A stretch of 64,000 nt of DNA from Gemmatimonadaceae bacterium (GCA_025929535.1 JAICLZ010000003.1:53535-117534); one strand, 5' to 3'; counted from the stretch's first letter, positions 52,911 through 62,672 are shown. Notes: generated by a model not told the origin, from the sequence alone. Program-made: numbers and translations.

Positions 52911-53138
52911 TCAGGCGTCCGGGAAGGCGTCCGCTTTACGGCTCTCGACCAGCTCGCGCTCCTTTGACGTCTTGTCGTACATCGCGAGGATCTTGATGGT
53001 TTCGCCGGCATAGCAGTCGAAGGTCTTCCCGGCGCCCTTCAGGATCTCGATCTCGTGTCCGTCCTCGAACCGAAGGACGACGTTCGGATAGTCCTTGTTG
53101 GCGTACTGCTTTCTCAGCTTTTTCGGAGGCGTGGGCAT
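52911..53138 (-). CDS. Small protein of unknown function
   Basis: A 75-residue soluble protein starting at ATG 53138, with a lysine-rich start (MPTPPKKLRKQYANKDYPN) and a likely small beta domain (VVLRFEDGHEIEILKGAG, FDCYAGETIKILAMY). No family recognised. It is followed 81 bases later by the sorting-substrate gene. Confidence 0.6.
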   Translation of the reverse strand: MPTPPKKLRKQYANKDYPNVVLRFEDGHEIEILKGAGKTFDCYAGETIKILAMYDKTSKERELVESRKADAFPDA

Positions 53139-53295
53139 TCAACCGGGAGAGTTGGGGGAGGGCGCGCGGCTCGGTGAAGATACCGCTTATCGGACGCGCG
53201 CTCAAGAGAAGTTCGCGTCTGGCGTGTAGAACGGGGCATCTTCCTTGCACTTGCCGCAGATGGAAGTCACAGCCGCACTCCCTCTCGAGGATCAT

Positions 53296-53838
53296 ATGGC
53301 CAAGCTCACTGTCGCAGTCGCAGCACTCGTCGCGCTCTCGGTTGCCGGCACACGTGTCCAGGCGCAGAGCGAGCAGTTCGCGTCGGTCGATCAATTCGTC
53401 TCAGTCGAACCGACTGCGTCCGTCGATCAACCCGTTTCCGTCGAGCAGGCGCCCGGCGAACAGCTCGCGTCTCTCGAGCCGACGATGGCAAGCGAGATGG
53501 TGATCGTGCAGATGACGCAGACTCCTGCAGCCGTGCACCTTGCACCTGCCACCGGGCCCACCCAGCACGCCGCCTCGCTGTCCCCGCGGTATTCCACGGC
53601 CACATCGCTGAGTGCGCACGCGATGCGCCGGCCTTCGCGCGGGAGCGGAGTCGGGCTCATGATCCTGGGCGGAGCCGCGCTGGTCACGGGGCTGATCATC
53701 GGGGATGACGCGGGAACGGTCATCGCCGTGGGCGGCGCTCTGGTCGGGCTGTATGGACTTTACGTGTACCTCGGTCGTCCATCTGGTATGGAGCACAACG
53801 ACCGGATCGGGGTGGGGTACAAGCTGGCGACCCCGTAA
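53296..53838 (+). CDS. Secreted or membrane protein of unknown function
   Basis: A 180-residue protein with a signal peptide (KLTVAVAALVALSVAG, cleavage near VQAQ), a low-complexity region of short repeats built on (A/V)SVxQ/EP (residues about 28-60), and two membrane or glycine-zipper segments (VGLMILGGAALVTGLIIG and TVIAVGGALVGLYGLYVYL). ATG 53296 is preceded by GAGG. No family recognised. Confidence 0.68.
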   Translation: MAKLTVAVAALVALSVAGTRVQAQSEQFASVDQFVSVEPTASVDQPVSVEQAPGEQLASLEPTMASEMVIVQMTQTPAAVHLAPATGPTQHAASLSPRYSTATSLSAHAMRRPSRGSGVGLMILGGAALVTGLIIGDDAGTVIAVGGALVGLYGLYVYLGRPSGMEHNDRIGVGYKLATP

Positions 53839-53899
53839 CTGGTTGGTACGCACCACTGGCTGACGCTCCATTGCTGACTCAGCCCGCGCGTCCTCCGGG

Positions 53900-55042
53900 G
53901 TGCACGGGCTGAGCTTTCATCTGGCGGAGGAGCGATTGGCAGCGTCCTGGCTGGTGCCCCAGCGTGTCGCCCTCGTGCTCGGGGGCGGTGGGCTCAAGGG
54001 ATTCGCACACATCGGCGTGATGCGCGCGCTCGAGGAGCGCCACATCCTGCCCGTGCGCTACGCAGGGACCAGCGTTGGCGCGCTCATCGCTGCGGCGCGT
54101 GTGGCGGGCGTCTCGCTCGAGGAAATGGAGCGACGCGCCATCGGATGCTCGAAACGCGATCTCTTCCGCCTCAATCGCGTCGGGATGTTGATCGAGCGAT
54201 CGCGCACGTCCTCGCTCTATCTCGAGCAGCCGCTTCGCGAGCTCGTCAACGCCGTCACGCCAAACGTCAGTCTGCGCGACCTGGGATCGCTCCTCGTGAA
54301 CACGGTCGACCTCGAGCGCGGCACGATCGTCATGTGGGGGCTGCCCGGTCTGGAGAACGTCAACGCACGCGACGCCGTCTACGCCTCGTGCGCCCTCCCC
54401 GGGTTCTTTCCGCCGGCGAAGGTCGGCGAGCGGGTGTGCGTGGACGGTGGCACGATCGACAATCTGCCCACTGCCATCGCATCGCTCGGAATGGACGCGG
54501 TGATCGCGGTCGATGTCGGCAACACGGATCTCGGCCGCGCGCTCGACGTGACCAGACGCGGATTCGCGGCCATCTACATGCGCGCCGCATCGGTGATGAT
54601 GCACGCGCTGCAGCTCAATCCACTCGCCACGTGGTCCGGACCACCCATGCTCCTCATCCGTCCACGGGTGGGTCATCGCGACTGGTTCGAGTTCTCGCAC
54701 GCGGAGGAGATGATTCAGGCGGGCTACGACGCCACGATGTCGGCGCTCGACGAGCTCGTGGATGGCCCGCTCGCAAGGAACCTCATCTATCCTCGCAGGC
54801 GCATCCGCCTGTCGGTGAACAGGGAGAAGTGCATCGGCTGCGGCGTCTGCACCGCGCTGGCGCCACGCATCATGAAGATGGACTCGCACGGCAAGGCTTA
54901 CGCATCGAAGGCCGAGCACGAGTGGTCTCCGGCGGACGGCGAGTTCGTGGGTCACTGCCCGACTGAGGCGATCACCGTGGAGTCGCTCACGAGCCGCAGG
55001 CTCACGACGCGGCCGGCAGAGCAGGCTACCGTCGATCGATAG
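53900..55042 (+). CDS. Patatin-like phospholipase fused to a ferredoxin domain
   Basis: A 380-residue protein from GTG 53900. Residues about 20-220 are a patatin domain with the oxyanion GGGGLKG (28-34), nucleophile S58 in GTSVGAL and D182 in VDGGTIDN. After about 85 residues, a single-cluster ferredoxin module follows: C311-x2-C314-x2-C317 (CIGCGVC) and C353-P (HCPTEAI). The domain order patatin then ferredoxin is unusual. The 3' end overlaps the convergent M20 gene by 17 bases. Confidence 0.87.
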   Translation: MHGLSFHLAEERLAASWLVPQRVALVLGGGGLKGFAHIGVMRALEERHILPVRYAGTSVGALIAAARVAGVSLEEMERRAIGCSKRDLFRLNRVGMLIERSRTSSLYLEQPLRELVNAVTPNVSLRDLGSLLVNTVDLERGTIVMWGLPGLENVNARDAVYASCALPGFFPPAKVGERVCVDGGTIDNLPTAIASLGMDAVIAVDVGNTDLGRALDVTRRGFAAIYMRAASVMMHALQLNPLATWSGPPMLLIRPRVGHRDWFEFSHAEEMIQAGYDATMSALDELVDGPLARNLIYPRRRIRLSVNREKCIGCGVCTALAPRIMKMDSHGKAYASKAEHEWSPADGEFVGHCPTEAITVESLTSRRLTTRPAEQATVDR

Positions 55043-56033
55043 CGAGTGCGGCCTCGGCCAGCTTCACGTATCCACCCACTGCCGACAGCAGTTCCGCGCG
55101 CGTGATGCGCTCCTCGGACGTGTGCGCCACGTGGATCGATCCGGGTCCGTAGAGATAGGGCGTTCCCCACCGCGTGAGCTCCGGCACATCGGTGGCGAAC
55201 GCGACGATCGTGGTCTCGAAGCCCGGTAAGGCGCTCAGTCGCATCGCGGGCACGAGCGAGCCGCGCTCGAGCGTCGCGCGACCTGTCGCCCACTTCTCGA
55301 GCAGTCCCCACACCTCTTCCGCATCGGACACCAGCCGCACCATGATGCGTGCCTCGGCGCTCGGCGCAATCACATTGTCCGCCACGCCGCCCGCGATCTG
55401 CCCGACGTTGATCGTGGTCGCGCCGAGCAGCGCGTCGTGGGGGAGCGCGAGCGACGGGAGCTCGTGCAGCAGCGCGACGAGCTTCGTGATCGCCGAGTCG
55501 CCGAGCGCGGGGTAGGCCGAGTGCGCGGCGACGCCGGTGGTGCGAATGACCGCGCGCATCGCACCCTTGGTGCCCAGCCCCAGCTTCAACCCGGTGGGCT
55601 CGCCGTCGATCAAGACGCGGCTCGTGCCGGGCTGCTCGTTCGCCGCGTGCGCGCCATCGTGCGACAGCTCCTCGCCCACCACGAACAGGAGGGCGACGGG
55701 GCAATCGCGCTCGCGCAGCTGCTCCGCGGCGAGAATCATGGCCGCCGCGATGCCTTTGGCGTCGCACGCGCCGCGTCCCCAGAGCGTGTCATCCACGATT
55801 CGGGGCGGAATGTATGGCGGAACGGTATCCAGATGTGTCGACAATGTGACGAGCGGCTCGCGTACGCACGTCGCGAAGATGTTCATGCGTCCCGGCGTGA
55901 CCGGGATCCGCTTCACGCGCCAGCCGCGACTCTCGAGCATGAGGCATACGCGCGCCATCATCTCGCCTTCCTGGCCGCTGGTGGAGTCGATTGCCATCAG
56001 CTCGGCTGCGAGCCGCAGGACGTCGTTCGTCAT
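55026..56033 (-). CDS. M20-family metallohydrolase (acetylornithine deacetylase/ArgE-like)
   Basis: A 335-residue metal hydrolase with DTVPP (in STHLDTVPPYI) and GRGACDAKGIAAAMI, then the catalytic glutamate in VVGEELSHDGA. The dimerisation lid is present in the middle. Family members deacylate N-acyl amino acids. The start is ATG 56033; an upstream GTG (56060) adds nine residues. Its 3' end overlaps the patatin-ferredoxin gene by 17 bases (convergent). Confidence 0.85.
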   Translation of the reverse strand: MTNDVLRLAAELMAIDSTSGQEGEMMARVCLMLESRGWRVKRIPVTPGRMNIFATCVREPLVTLSTHLDTVPPYIPPRIVDDTLWGRGACDAKGIAAAMILAAEQLRERDCPVALLFVVGEELSHDGAHAANEQPGTSRVLIDGEPTGLKLGLGTKGAMRAVIRTTGVAAHSAYPALGDSAITKLVALLHELPSLALPHDALLGATTINVGQIAGGVADNVIAPSAEARIMVRLVSDAEEVWGLLEKWATGRATLERGSLVPAMRLSALPGFETTIVAFATDVPELTRWGTPYLYGPGSIHVAHTSEERITRAELLSAVGGYVKLAEAALAIDRR

Positions 56034-56121
56034 CGCCGTTGCACCCTCCGTGTCGCTCACAATGTAGGGCGTTGTTTGCTAAGTTTCTCACAGCATCGTT
56101 CTCGAACCACTCAAGGATCGC

Positions 56122-58908
56122 ATGTCACTCGACTCTTTCGGCAGCCGCGCGACGATCACCGTCGACGGGCGCGCGTACACGATTTTCCGGCTCGACGCGT
56201 TGAGCGCGATCGCGGGGGCCACGGCTGCGAGACTGCCGGTCACGCTCAGGGTGCTGCTGGAGAATCTGCTGCGAAACGAGGACGACGCGTTCGTGAAGCG
56301 CGCCGACATCGAGACGCTCGCCAGGTGGGATCCGAAGGCCGGCGGCGAGCGCGAGATCGCGTTCCGCACGAGCCGCGTGCTGCTCCAGGACTTCACCGGC
56401 GTTCCCGCCGTGGTCGATCTCGCCGCCATGCGCGATGCGATCGCATCGCTCGGCGGCAATCCAGCACTCATCAACCCGCTGCAGCCGGTCGATCTCGTGA
56501 TCGACCACTCGGTGCAGGTGGATGAGTACGGCAGCGACGCCGCGTTCCTGATCAACGCGGGACTCGAGTTCGATCGCAACAAGGAGCGCTACGCCTTTCT
56601 GCGCTGGGGCCAGACGGCGTTCCAGAATTTCCGCGTCGTGCCGCCGGACACCGGCATCGTGCACCAGATCAACCTCGAGTACCTGGGGCAGGTCGTCTTC
56701 ACCGCGACGAAGAACGGCGCGAGCGCCGCCTACCCGGACTCGCTCGTCGGCACCGATTCGCACACGACCATGATCAACGGCCTGGGCGTGCTCGGCTGGG
56801 GCGTGGGCGGCATCGAGGCCGAGGCGGCGATGCTCGGCCAGCCACTGTCGATGCTGATTCCCGAGGTGGTGGGCTTCCGGCTGCACGGCAAGTTGCCCGC
56901 GGGCGCGACGGCAACGGATCTCGTGCTCACGGTCACGCAGATTCTGCGGAAGAAGAAGGTGGTCGGAAAATTCGTCGAGTTCTACGGATCGGGACTTTCG
57001 ACTCTCTCGCTCGCGGATCGCGCGACGATCGCCAACATGGCGCCGGAATACGGCGCGACGGTGGGTTTCTTCCCCGTGGACGCCGAGACGCTCAAGTATT
57101 TGCGACTGAGCGGCCGCAGCGAGCATCAGGTGCGGCTGGTGGAGGAATACTCCAAGGCGCAGGGCATGTTCAGGAGCGATGACACTCCTGATCCGGAGTT
57201 CACCGATTCCGTGTCGCTGGACCTGGGCACCGTGGAACCGAGCCTCGCTGGGCCCAAGCGCCCGCAGGATCGCGTGCCGCTGTCGATTTCCAAGAAGGCT
57301 TTCAACGAAGCGTGGAGCGCGGAGATGGAGCGCATCGGGACGCTCGCCGGCGCGATCGCGGTGGAGAAGGCGACGGCGGTGAGCGCGCAGACGCAGCTCT
57401 CGCCGGCGGCGGTTGCCACGGATCCCGCGGAGGTCATGGCGAAGAGCGGCAGCGCGAACGTGACGTACAACGGGCAGCAGTTCGCGCTCAGGCACGGTGC
57501 CGTGGTGATCGCCGCGATCACGAGCTGCACGAACACGTCGAACCCGAGCGTCATGCTCGGCGCCGGGCTGCTCGCGCAGAAGGCGGTTGCGTTCGGGCTC
57601 AAGACGAAGCCGTGGGTGAAGACGAGCCTCGCGCCGGGCTCGAAGGTGGTCACCGACTACTACGAAAAAGCCGGCGTCATGAAGTCGCTCGAGCAGCTCG
57701 GCTTCTATCTCGCGGGCTACGGGTGCACCACGTGCATCGGAAACTCGGGACCGCTGCCGCAGCCCATTCTCGATGCCATCGAGCAGGAGAAGCTGATCGT
57801 GTGCGCGGTGCTCTCGGGCAATCGCAACTTCGAGGGGCGCGTGAATCCGCACACGCGGTTCAACTATCTCGCGTCGCCGCCGCTCGTGGTCGCGTACGCG
57901 CTCGCGGGCCGCATGGACATCGACTTCGCGACGGAGCCGCTGGGCATTGGTGCGAACGGCCCGGTGTTCCTGCGCGATGTGTGGCCGAGCCCGAAGGAAG
58001 TGGAGGACACGGTGCTGACGTCCATCAACAGCGGCATGTTCGAGAAGCAGTACGCGAACGTGTTCGAGGGCGACGAGCAGTGGCGCGCGCTCCCCTTTCC
58101 CACGGGCGACCGGTACACGTGGAACGAGGATTCGACGTACGTGGCGAATCCGCCCTTCTTCGAGGGCATGACGGCGGACGTGAAGCCGGTGGCGCAGGTG
58201 CGCGGCGCGCGCGCGCTCGCGATGCTCGGCGACTCGATCACGACGGACCACATCTCGCCGGCGGGCTCGATCCCGGCGGCGAGTCCCGCGGGGAAGTGGC
58301 TGATCGCGCACGGCGTGCCGACCAGGGAGTTCAACTCGTACGGCGCGCGCCGCGGGCACCACGAGGTGATGATGCGCGGCACGTTCGCGAACATTCGCCT
58401 GCGCAACGAGCTCGCGCCGGGCACGGAGGGCGGCTGGACCGCGACCGCGCCGGGTGCAAAGCCGGTGACGATCTTCGATGCCTCCATGGAATACCAGAAG
58501 AACGGAACGCAGCTGATCATCATCGCGGGCAAGGAGTACGGCACCGGCTCATCACGAGACTGGGCTGCAAAGGGCACGCTGCTGCTCGGCGTGCGCGCGG
58601 TGATCGCCGAGTCGTTCGAGCGCATCCACCGCTCGAATCTCGTGGGCATGGGGATCGTGCCGCTGGAGTTCGCCGATGATCAGTCGCGCCAGAGCCTGGG
58701 GCTCACGGGCTTCGAGAGCTACGATCTCGAGGGCTTCGACGACGCGACGAAGCCGCGCGCGCTGCTCACGGTGAAGGCGACGGCGAGCGATGGGAGCGTG
58801 AAGCGATTCGCGGTGCGGTCGCGGATCGATACGCCGGAGGAGGCGACGTACTATCGCAACGGCGGGATTTTGCAGTACGTGCTGCGGAGCCTGGTGAAGC
58901 GGAAGTAG
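56122..58908 (+). CDS. acnA: Aconitate hydratase A
   Basis: Isomerises citrate to isocitrate in the TCA cycle. A 928-residue enzyme of the AcnA/IRP type with the cluster cysteines C469 (SCTNTSNP), C535 and C538 (YGCTTCIGN). Other typical parts are DSLVGTDSHTTMINGLGVLG and the C-terminal swivel domain GKEYGTGSSRDWAAKG. It stands alone. Confidence 0.97.
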   Translation: MSLDSFGSRATITVDGRAYTIFRLDALSAIAGATAARLPVTLRVLLENLLRNEDDAFVKRADIETLARWDPKAGGEREIAFRTSRVLLQDFTGVPAVVDLAAMRDAIASLGGNPALINPLQPVDLVIDHSVQVDEYGSDAAFLINAGLEFDRNKERYAFLRWGQTAFQNFRVVPPDTGIVHQINLEYLGQVVFTATKNGASAAYPDSLVGTDSHTTMINGLGVLGWGVGGIEAEAAMLGQPLSMLIPEVVGFRLHGKLPAGATATDLVLTVTQILRKKKVVGKFVEFYGSGLSTLSLADRATIANMAPEYGATVGFFPVDAETLKYLRLSGRSEHQVRLVEEYSKAQGMFRSDDTPDPEFTDSVSLDLGTVEPSLAGPKRPQDRVPLSISKKAFNEAWSAEMERIGTLAGAIAVEKATAVSAQTQLSPAAVATDPAEVMAKSGSANVTYNGQQFALRHGAVVIAAITSCTNTSNPSVMLGAGLLAQKAVAFGLKTKPWVKTSLAPGSKVVTDYYEKAGVMKSLEQLGFYLAGYGCTTCIGNSGPLPQPILDAIEQEKLIVCAVLSGNRNFEGRVNPHTRFNYLASPPLVVAYALAGRMDIDFATEPLGIGANGPVFLRDVWPSPKEVEDTVLTSINSGMFEKQYANVFEGDEQWRALPFPTGDRYTWNEDSTYVANPPFFEGMTADVKPVAQVRGARALAMLGDSITTDHISPAGSIPAASPAGKWLIAHGVPTREFNSYGARRGHHEVMMRGTFANIRLRNELAPGTEGGWTATAPGAKPVTIFDASMEYQKNGTQLIIIAGKEYGTGSSRDWAAKGTLLLGVRAVIAESFERIHRSNLVGMGIVPLEFADDQSRQSLGLTGFESYDLEGFDDATKPRALLTVKATASDGSVKRFAVRSRIDTPEEATYYRNGGILQYVLRSLVKRK

Positions 58909-58923
58909 TTGGGCGGCGGCGCG

Positions 58924-59628
58924 TCATTCGGGTGGTAGACCCTTGAACAACAGCCAGAACCCCATTGTCAGCTCGAACAGAAAGATCGGGCCGCCGTAGA
59001 AGCTCACCGTCACGATCTTCGCGTACTCGGGGACGATGACGTACGCAAATGTGAACGCGCCCAGCACCGCAGATGCAAAGACGCCGAATCCGGCGAGCAT
59101 TTTCGGGATGTAGCCGGACTTGAACCACAAATAGCAGAACACCGTGCTGCCCAGTCCCGCGAGCACGAGGCCGACGTTGTAGCCCGAGTTGTGTGCGGAG
59201 AGCGCGAGTCTTGCGAGTGCTTGCAGATGACCCGCCTCGAATCCGCGCAGATACTCCGCACCGCTCAGGAGACCGAGCATATCGAAATACCTGAGGGTGA
59301 CGACGAAGAACAGCGCCGTCTCGATCACTCGACAGAACGCGGCGAACAAGGCGAGGCTTCGGTTCACGGGCTTTAACACGACATACAGCGCGGTGACCAG
59401 CGCGATGTCAATCGTGAACGCGATCAAATCGCTCGCGATGCCAATCCGGAAGAGACGCTGGTGGGACGCGATCCACTGCGCGGCTTCGGCTGGACTCACG
59501 TGGCCAGCGATCTGGCTCGCGACGTAGATACCGGAGAAGAGCGCGGGCGGAAGCGCGAGCAGGTATGCAAGGCCGACTACGCGCGCGGCTTTGCGTTGAG
59601 AATCATCGACAATGCTGGTCACGCTCAT
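58924..59628 (-). CDS. DUF4386 membrane protein
   Basis: A 234-residue membrane protein with about six helices (for example LAYLLALPPALFSGIYVA, ASDLIAFTIDIALVTALYVVL, GLVLAGLGSTVFCYLWF) in the pattern of the DUF4386 family, start ATG 59628. Function unknown. The nearest same-strand gene upstream ends 41 bases before. Confidence 0.85.
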   Translation of the reverse strand: MSVTSIVDDSQRKAARVVGLAYLLALPPALFSGIYVASQIAGHVSPAEAAQWIASHQRLFRIGIASDLIAFTIDIALVTALYVVLKPVNRSLALFAAFCRVIETALFFVVTLRYFDMLGLLSGAEYLRGFEAGHLQALARLALSAHNSGYNVGLVLAGLGSTVFCYLWFKSGYIPKMLAGFGVFASAVLGAFTFAYVIVPEYAKIVTVSFYGGPIFLFELTMGFWLLFKGLPPE

Positions 59629-59669
59629 CTGGACACCTCTTGGGGTAGTTGACCTCCTCCTGTCCCCTC

Positions 59670-59948
59670 TCAGCGCACCCTTCGATGAGTCAGATCGTTC
59701 ATCATCTCGGCGAAACGCGACCAGTCGACGCGTTCCCATTTCTTCTTGTTGCCGCCACGCCAGTAGATCGCTCCGCGGCCGATATCCAGCTCACCGAGCT
59801 TGAGCTCATCCCGATGCACGAAGAGCTTGATGCTCGTTCCCGCCTTCGAGAGCTCCTGAACCCCGATCGTCGCCGAGACGCGATGTCGCCGTAGCAGCGG
59901 CTTCGGATATCGCTTCGACGCTCGCTTCGCTCTCTTGCGCGTGGCCAT
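59670..59948 (-). CDS. Small basic protein of unknown function
   Basis: A 92-residue very basic protein (N-terminus KRAKRASKRYPKPLLRR, mid-part GTSIKLFVHRDELKLGELDI, and YWRGGNKKKWERVDWSRF). It may bind nucleic acid or lipid head groups, or be ribosome associated; this is speculation from charge. It follows the CDP-alcohol phosphotransferase gene by 65 bases. Confidence 0.7.
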   Translation of the reverse strand: MATRKRAKRASKRYPKPLLRRHRVSATIGVQELSKAGTSIKLFVHRDELKLGELDIGRGAIYWRGGNKKKWERVDWSRFAEMMNDLTHRRVR

Positions 59949-60013
59949 GGTGCGCTCCGGGCTATGGTTCACAGCACGCCCTTCAGCTGCTGGAGATAGC
60001 GCTGAGGGATCCA

Positions 60014-60811
60014 CTACACTGCCATCGCTCCCGCCGCCGCACTCGCCTTCGCCTTCGCCGCCGCCTCGATCTCCATCCGCCTGAGCGCCTTGCAGATGAA
60101 GATCGTCCGATACACCGCCGTGCCGAGTGATCCGAGCCCGATCAGCGTCACGGCGCTGAGCAGGATCACGCCCGGAATCCATCCCAGCGCCGCCGTCACC
60201 GGCGTGTCGATGAGCGACGCGACCGCGAGCACCACCAGCCGCTCCGCGCGCTGCATGATCCCGCCGCGGCAGTCCACGCCCACCGCCTCCCCCTTTGCGC
60301 GCGCGTACGACACCATCATCGAGCCGCCGCTCGCGAGCACCGTTGCCGACATCGCCCACCACGTGGGCTCGAAGTAGAGCGCGATCCCCAAAAACGCGAA
60401 CATCTCGGCGAAGCGGTCGAGCATCGAGTCGAGGAACTCGCCGTAGTTCGACCCGATGCCGCGCGCGCGCGCGATCCGGCCGTCGAAGATGTCGGACAGG
60501 CCGCCGAGGAGGATGAGCCAGCCGCCGAGCGCGAGCTCGTTCTGCGAATAGGCGAAGCCGGCGAAGAAGCCGAAAGCGCCGCCGATGTAGTTGAAGAGAT
60601 CGGGCGACAGCTTCCACGCCACGAACTTCCGCTCCACCGGCCCGATGATCCACATGAGCCAGTCGCGCACCCACGTGCCGAGCAGGATCGTGGTGGGCCG
60701 GCGCGCGACGTCGGCGTCGACGGGTCGGCGGCGCGCCACCACGGCGTACACGGGCATGGTCAAAATCGCAAGCGCCATCAGGCTCAGCGCGACCCAGGTT
60801 GTGGTCGACAT
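60014..60811 (-). CDS. CDP-alcohol phosphatidyltransferase family protein
   Basis: A 265-residue membrane enzyme with a perfect family signature D-x2-DG-x2-AR-x8-G-x3-D-x3-D in DIFDGRIARARGIGSNYGEF then LDSMLD. It would join CDP-diacylglycerol or CDP-ceramide to a head group. The last part is a lysine/alanine-rich cytoplasmic tail. It follows the TAM41-like gene directly, and a PlsC-type gene lies upstream of that, so this is a lipid head-group locus. Confidence 0.9.
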   Translation of the reverse strand: MSTTTWVALSLMALAILTMPVYAVVARRRPVDADVARRPTTILLGTWVRDWLMWIIGPVERKFVAWKLSPDLFNYIGGAFGFFAGFAYSQNELALGGWLILLGGLSDIFDGRIARARGIGSNYGEFLDSMLDRFAEMFAFLGIALYFEPTWWAMSATVLASGGSMMVSYARAKGEAVGVDCRGGIMQRAERLVVLAVASLIDTPVTAALGWIPGVILLSAVTLIGLGSLGTAVYRTIFICKALRRMEIEAAAKAKASAAAGAMAV

Positions 60812-61819
60812 TTATTGATCGGAACGGCGTTGAGGACGGGAACGAAGATACTGGATGGCTTTGGGCCAGAGAAAGATGAGCGGCCAGCGCCGTTCGCGCG
60901 CGGTCAACTCGATCGTGACGCCGCTGCGACGCGCGACCTTTCGCAGCACGTAGTCGAGCCAGTCGTCGTAGGTGATCACGTACTTCGACCAGCGCGCGGT
61001 CGCGCGCACCTTGCTCGAGCGAAAATACCAGTTCGTGCGCAGCCGCTGAAGCGCGCGCACGGGGTTCGTCAACTGGTAGACATTTCCCCGCTTCTCGAGT
61101 ATTCTTTCACGTCCAAGTTGTTGAAGCAAAGCATCATAGACGCGAACCACCACCTCGCGTTGCGCACCGAGCAGGGCGTCGATCCGGCCCCCCCGCTCGG
61201 GGCGAATCTCACCCGAGAACGATCGTTCGAGCAACGCGCGGAAGTACTGCTCCGCGTCGAACGTGGGTGGAAGCGAGGCAAGCCCCCAGGTGAACGTGCC
61301 GACGCGCGCATCGATGATCGCGTTGGTGACCATCGCATGAGCGTCCACGTCGCGAGTCCACGCAAGCTGCACGTACTGGAAGAGGCGACCGCGAACGAAA
61401 TGATCGCGTGCGCGCAGGGAGCACTCGCGTTGCAGATCCTTCAGTGAGAGCACGGCACATTTCGCGGCCAGCGGCGGCATCTGGGAATTGTCGTTCACCG
61501 CGACGACGTTTGGTGGCAGCACGTGATTGAGCAGCGATGCGGTACCCGGTGAGAAGCTCGTGCCCACCGTACGAGCGAGCGATTCGTACGCGTCGTGGTA
61601 CCGATCGACGATGACGAAGAAGTCGAAGGCACTTTCGCGGCGCGCATCGGAGTGCTGGGCGTGCGAGCCGTAGTGGATGATGGCGACGGTGCCTGCGCCG
61701 AACGATCTGGCGAGCATCGCGGCAAGTGCGGTGGCGTCGGAGCCCGGAGGGTTGTCGAGTCCGGTCGCGAGCTCGGCCCGCAATGCTGGATCAGCGAGCC
61801 GAAGACGCTTCGAGCTCAC
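60812..61819 (-). CDS. TAM41-like nucleotidyltransferase (putative CDP-diacylglycerol synthase)
   Basis: A 335-residue protein with a nucleotidyltransferase-like core: IHYGSHAQ (Y50-G-S), then AFDFFVIVD with D66 as metal ligand, and the later KCAVLSLKDL and HFVRGRLFQYVQL (RGRL at 143-146). This layout matches mitochondrial TAM41/Mmp37, the non-CdsA CDP-diacylglycerol synthase. Its neighbours on both sides are phospholipid enzymes, which supports the idea. GTG 61819 overlaps the acyltransferase gene by 29 bases. Confidence 0.7.
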   Translation of the reverse strand: MSSKRLRLADPALRAELATGLDNPPGSDATALAAMLARSFGAGTVAIIHYGSHAQHSDARRESAFDFFVIVDRYHDAYESLARTVGTSFSPGTASLLNHVLPPNVVAVNDNSQMPPLAAKCAVLSLKDLQRECSLRARDHFVRGRLFQYVQLAWTRDVDAHAMVTNAIIDARVGTFTWGLASLPPTFDAEQYFRALLERSFSGEIRPERGGRIDALLGAQREVVVRVYDALLQQLGRERILEKRGNVYQLTNPVRALQRLRTNWYFRSSKVRATARWSKYVITYDDWLDYVLRKVARRSGVTIELTARERRWPLIFLWPKAIQYLRSRPQRRSDQ

Positions 61820-62672
61820 CGGCAGTGGGTTGGGGTGGTGGCGATACGGGGTGTCGAATTTCGGCCAGTGTGGCGATCATCCGCGCCTGGAGCTCGTCGA
61901 TGAAGGTGTCGAGGTTCGCCTTGTCGGGCGGGGGGAATGGCCCCCGGATGACGACGTTGACATTGCTGTTCGCGAAGGAGTGAATCGCTTCCCTGATCGT
62001 TCGGGCGTGCCAGAGGCCATCGGACACGATGTAATAGATGGGTCGCTGGGCTCGTTGCAAAAGGAGCCTGAGCCCGCTACGCATGAAGGGTAGGATGTTT
62101 CCGTCGGTCGTTCGATGGCCTTCGGGGTAGATAATGAGAGTGGTCTCACCGTTGGCGAGGTCCCTGGCGGCTCGAAGCAGCCCCGCCACCTCGGCCCTTG
62201 ATGGCCTCGGTTGTTGCGTCACGAGGGGGAAGCGGCCGAGTTTTGTGAGCGAGGATATGCCCGGGATGCCGTGGCCGTATCTTTCGCGCGTTGGAATCAC
62301 CGCCTGCGGTCCCCGGGCGGCGTTGACGGAGATGGTGATGTCGAGCAGCGACTGGTGGTTCATCACCAGGAGGCAGCTCTCAGCGGGTGCCGTACCGCTC
62401 GTGGTTACCCGAACGCCGCCGAATACGCGGGAGATCCAAAGAGAGATTTTCGCGAGGAAGCGAAGCCAACGGCGGACTATGGCCCGGCGTTTGAGTGGGA
62501 GCAGCCAGACTGCCGGCCAGATGATCAGGCGTTGCCCAAGATCGAATATCGTAAGTGTAAAAATAGCGTAGACGAAGAAAAACATGCCGCTTCGTAGCGT
62601 GCGCGCGATTCCGGTGCCGCGAGCTCGACTGTGAGCGCGAGGGGTGGACGGCGATGAGCTGTCGGCATTCAT
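61791..62672 (-). CDS. 1-acyl-glycerol-3-phosphate acyltransferase (PlsC-like)
   Basis: A 293-residue membrane-bound acyltransferase with motif I NHQSLLD (N-H-x4-D) and motif III YPEGHRT (EGHR in place of the common EGTR). An N-terminal membrane helix (FFFVYAIFTLTIFDL) precedes the catalytic part. It acylates lysophosphatidate or a related lipid. It is divergent from the serine-palmitoyltransferase-like gene, whose start lies only 13 bases away. Confidence 0.9.
   Translation of the reverse strand: MNADSSSPSTPRAHSRARGTGIARTLRSGMFFFVYAIFTLTIFDLGQRLIIWPAVWLLPLKRRAIVRRWLRFLAKISLWISRVFGGVRVTTSGTAPAESCLLVMNHQSLLDITISVNAARGPQAVIPTRERYGHGIPGISSLTKLGRFPLVTQQPRPSRAEVAGLLRAARDLANGETTLIIYPEGHRTTDGNILPFMRSGLRLLLQRAQRPIYYIVSDGLWHARTIREAIHSFANSNVNVVIRGPFPPPDKANLDTFIDELQARMIATLAEIRHPVSPPPQPTAGELEASSAR

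Noticed and set aside
56125..58362. A 745-codon minus-strand open frame antisense to aconitase
   Set aside because: High GC at third positions makes long antisense frames; its composition (arginine, histidine and glutamate rich) is that of a shadow and the plus strand codes for aconitase.
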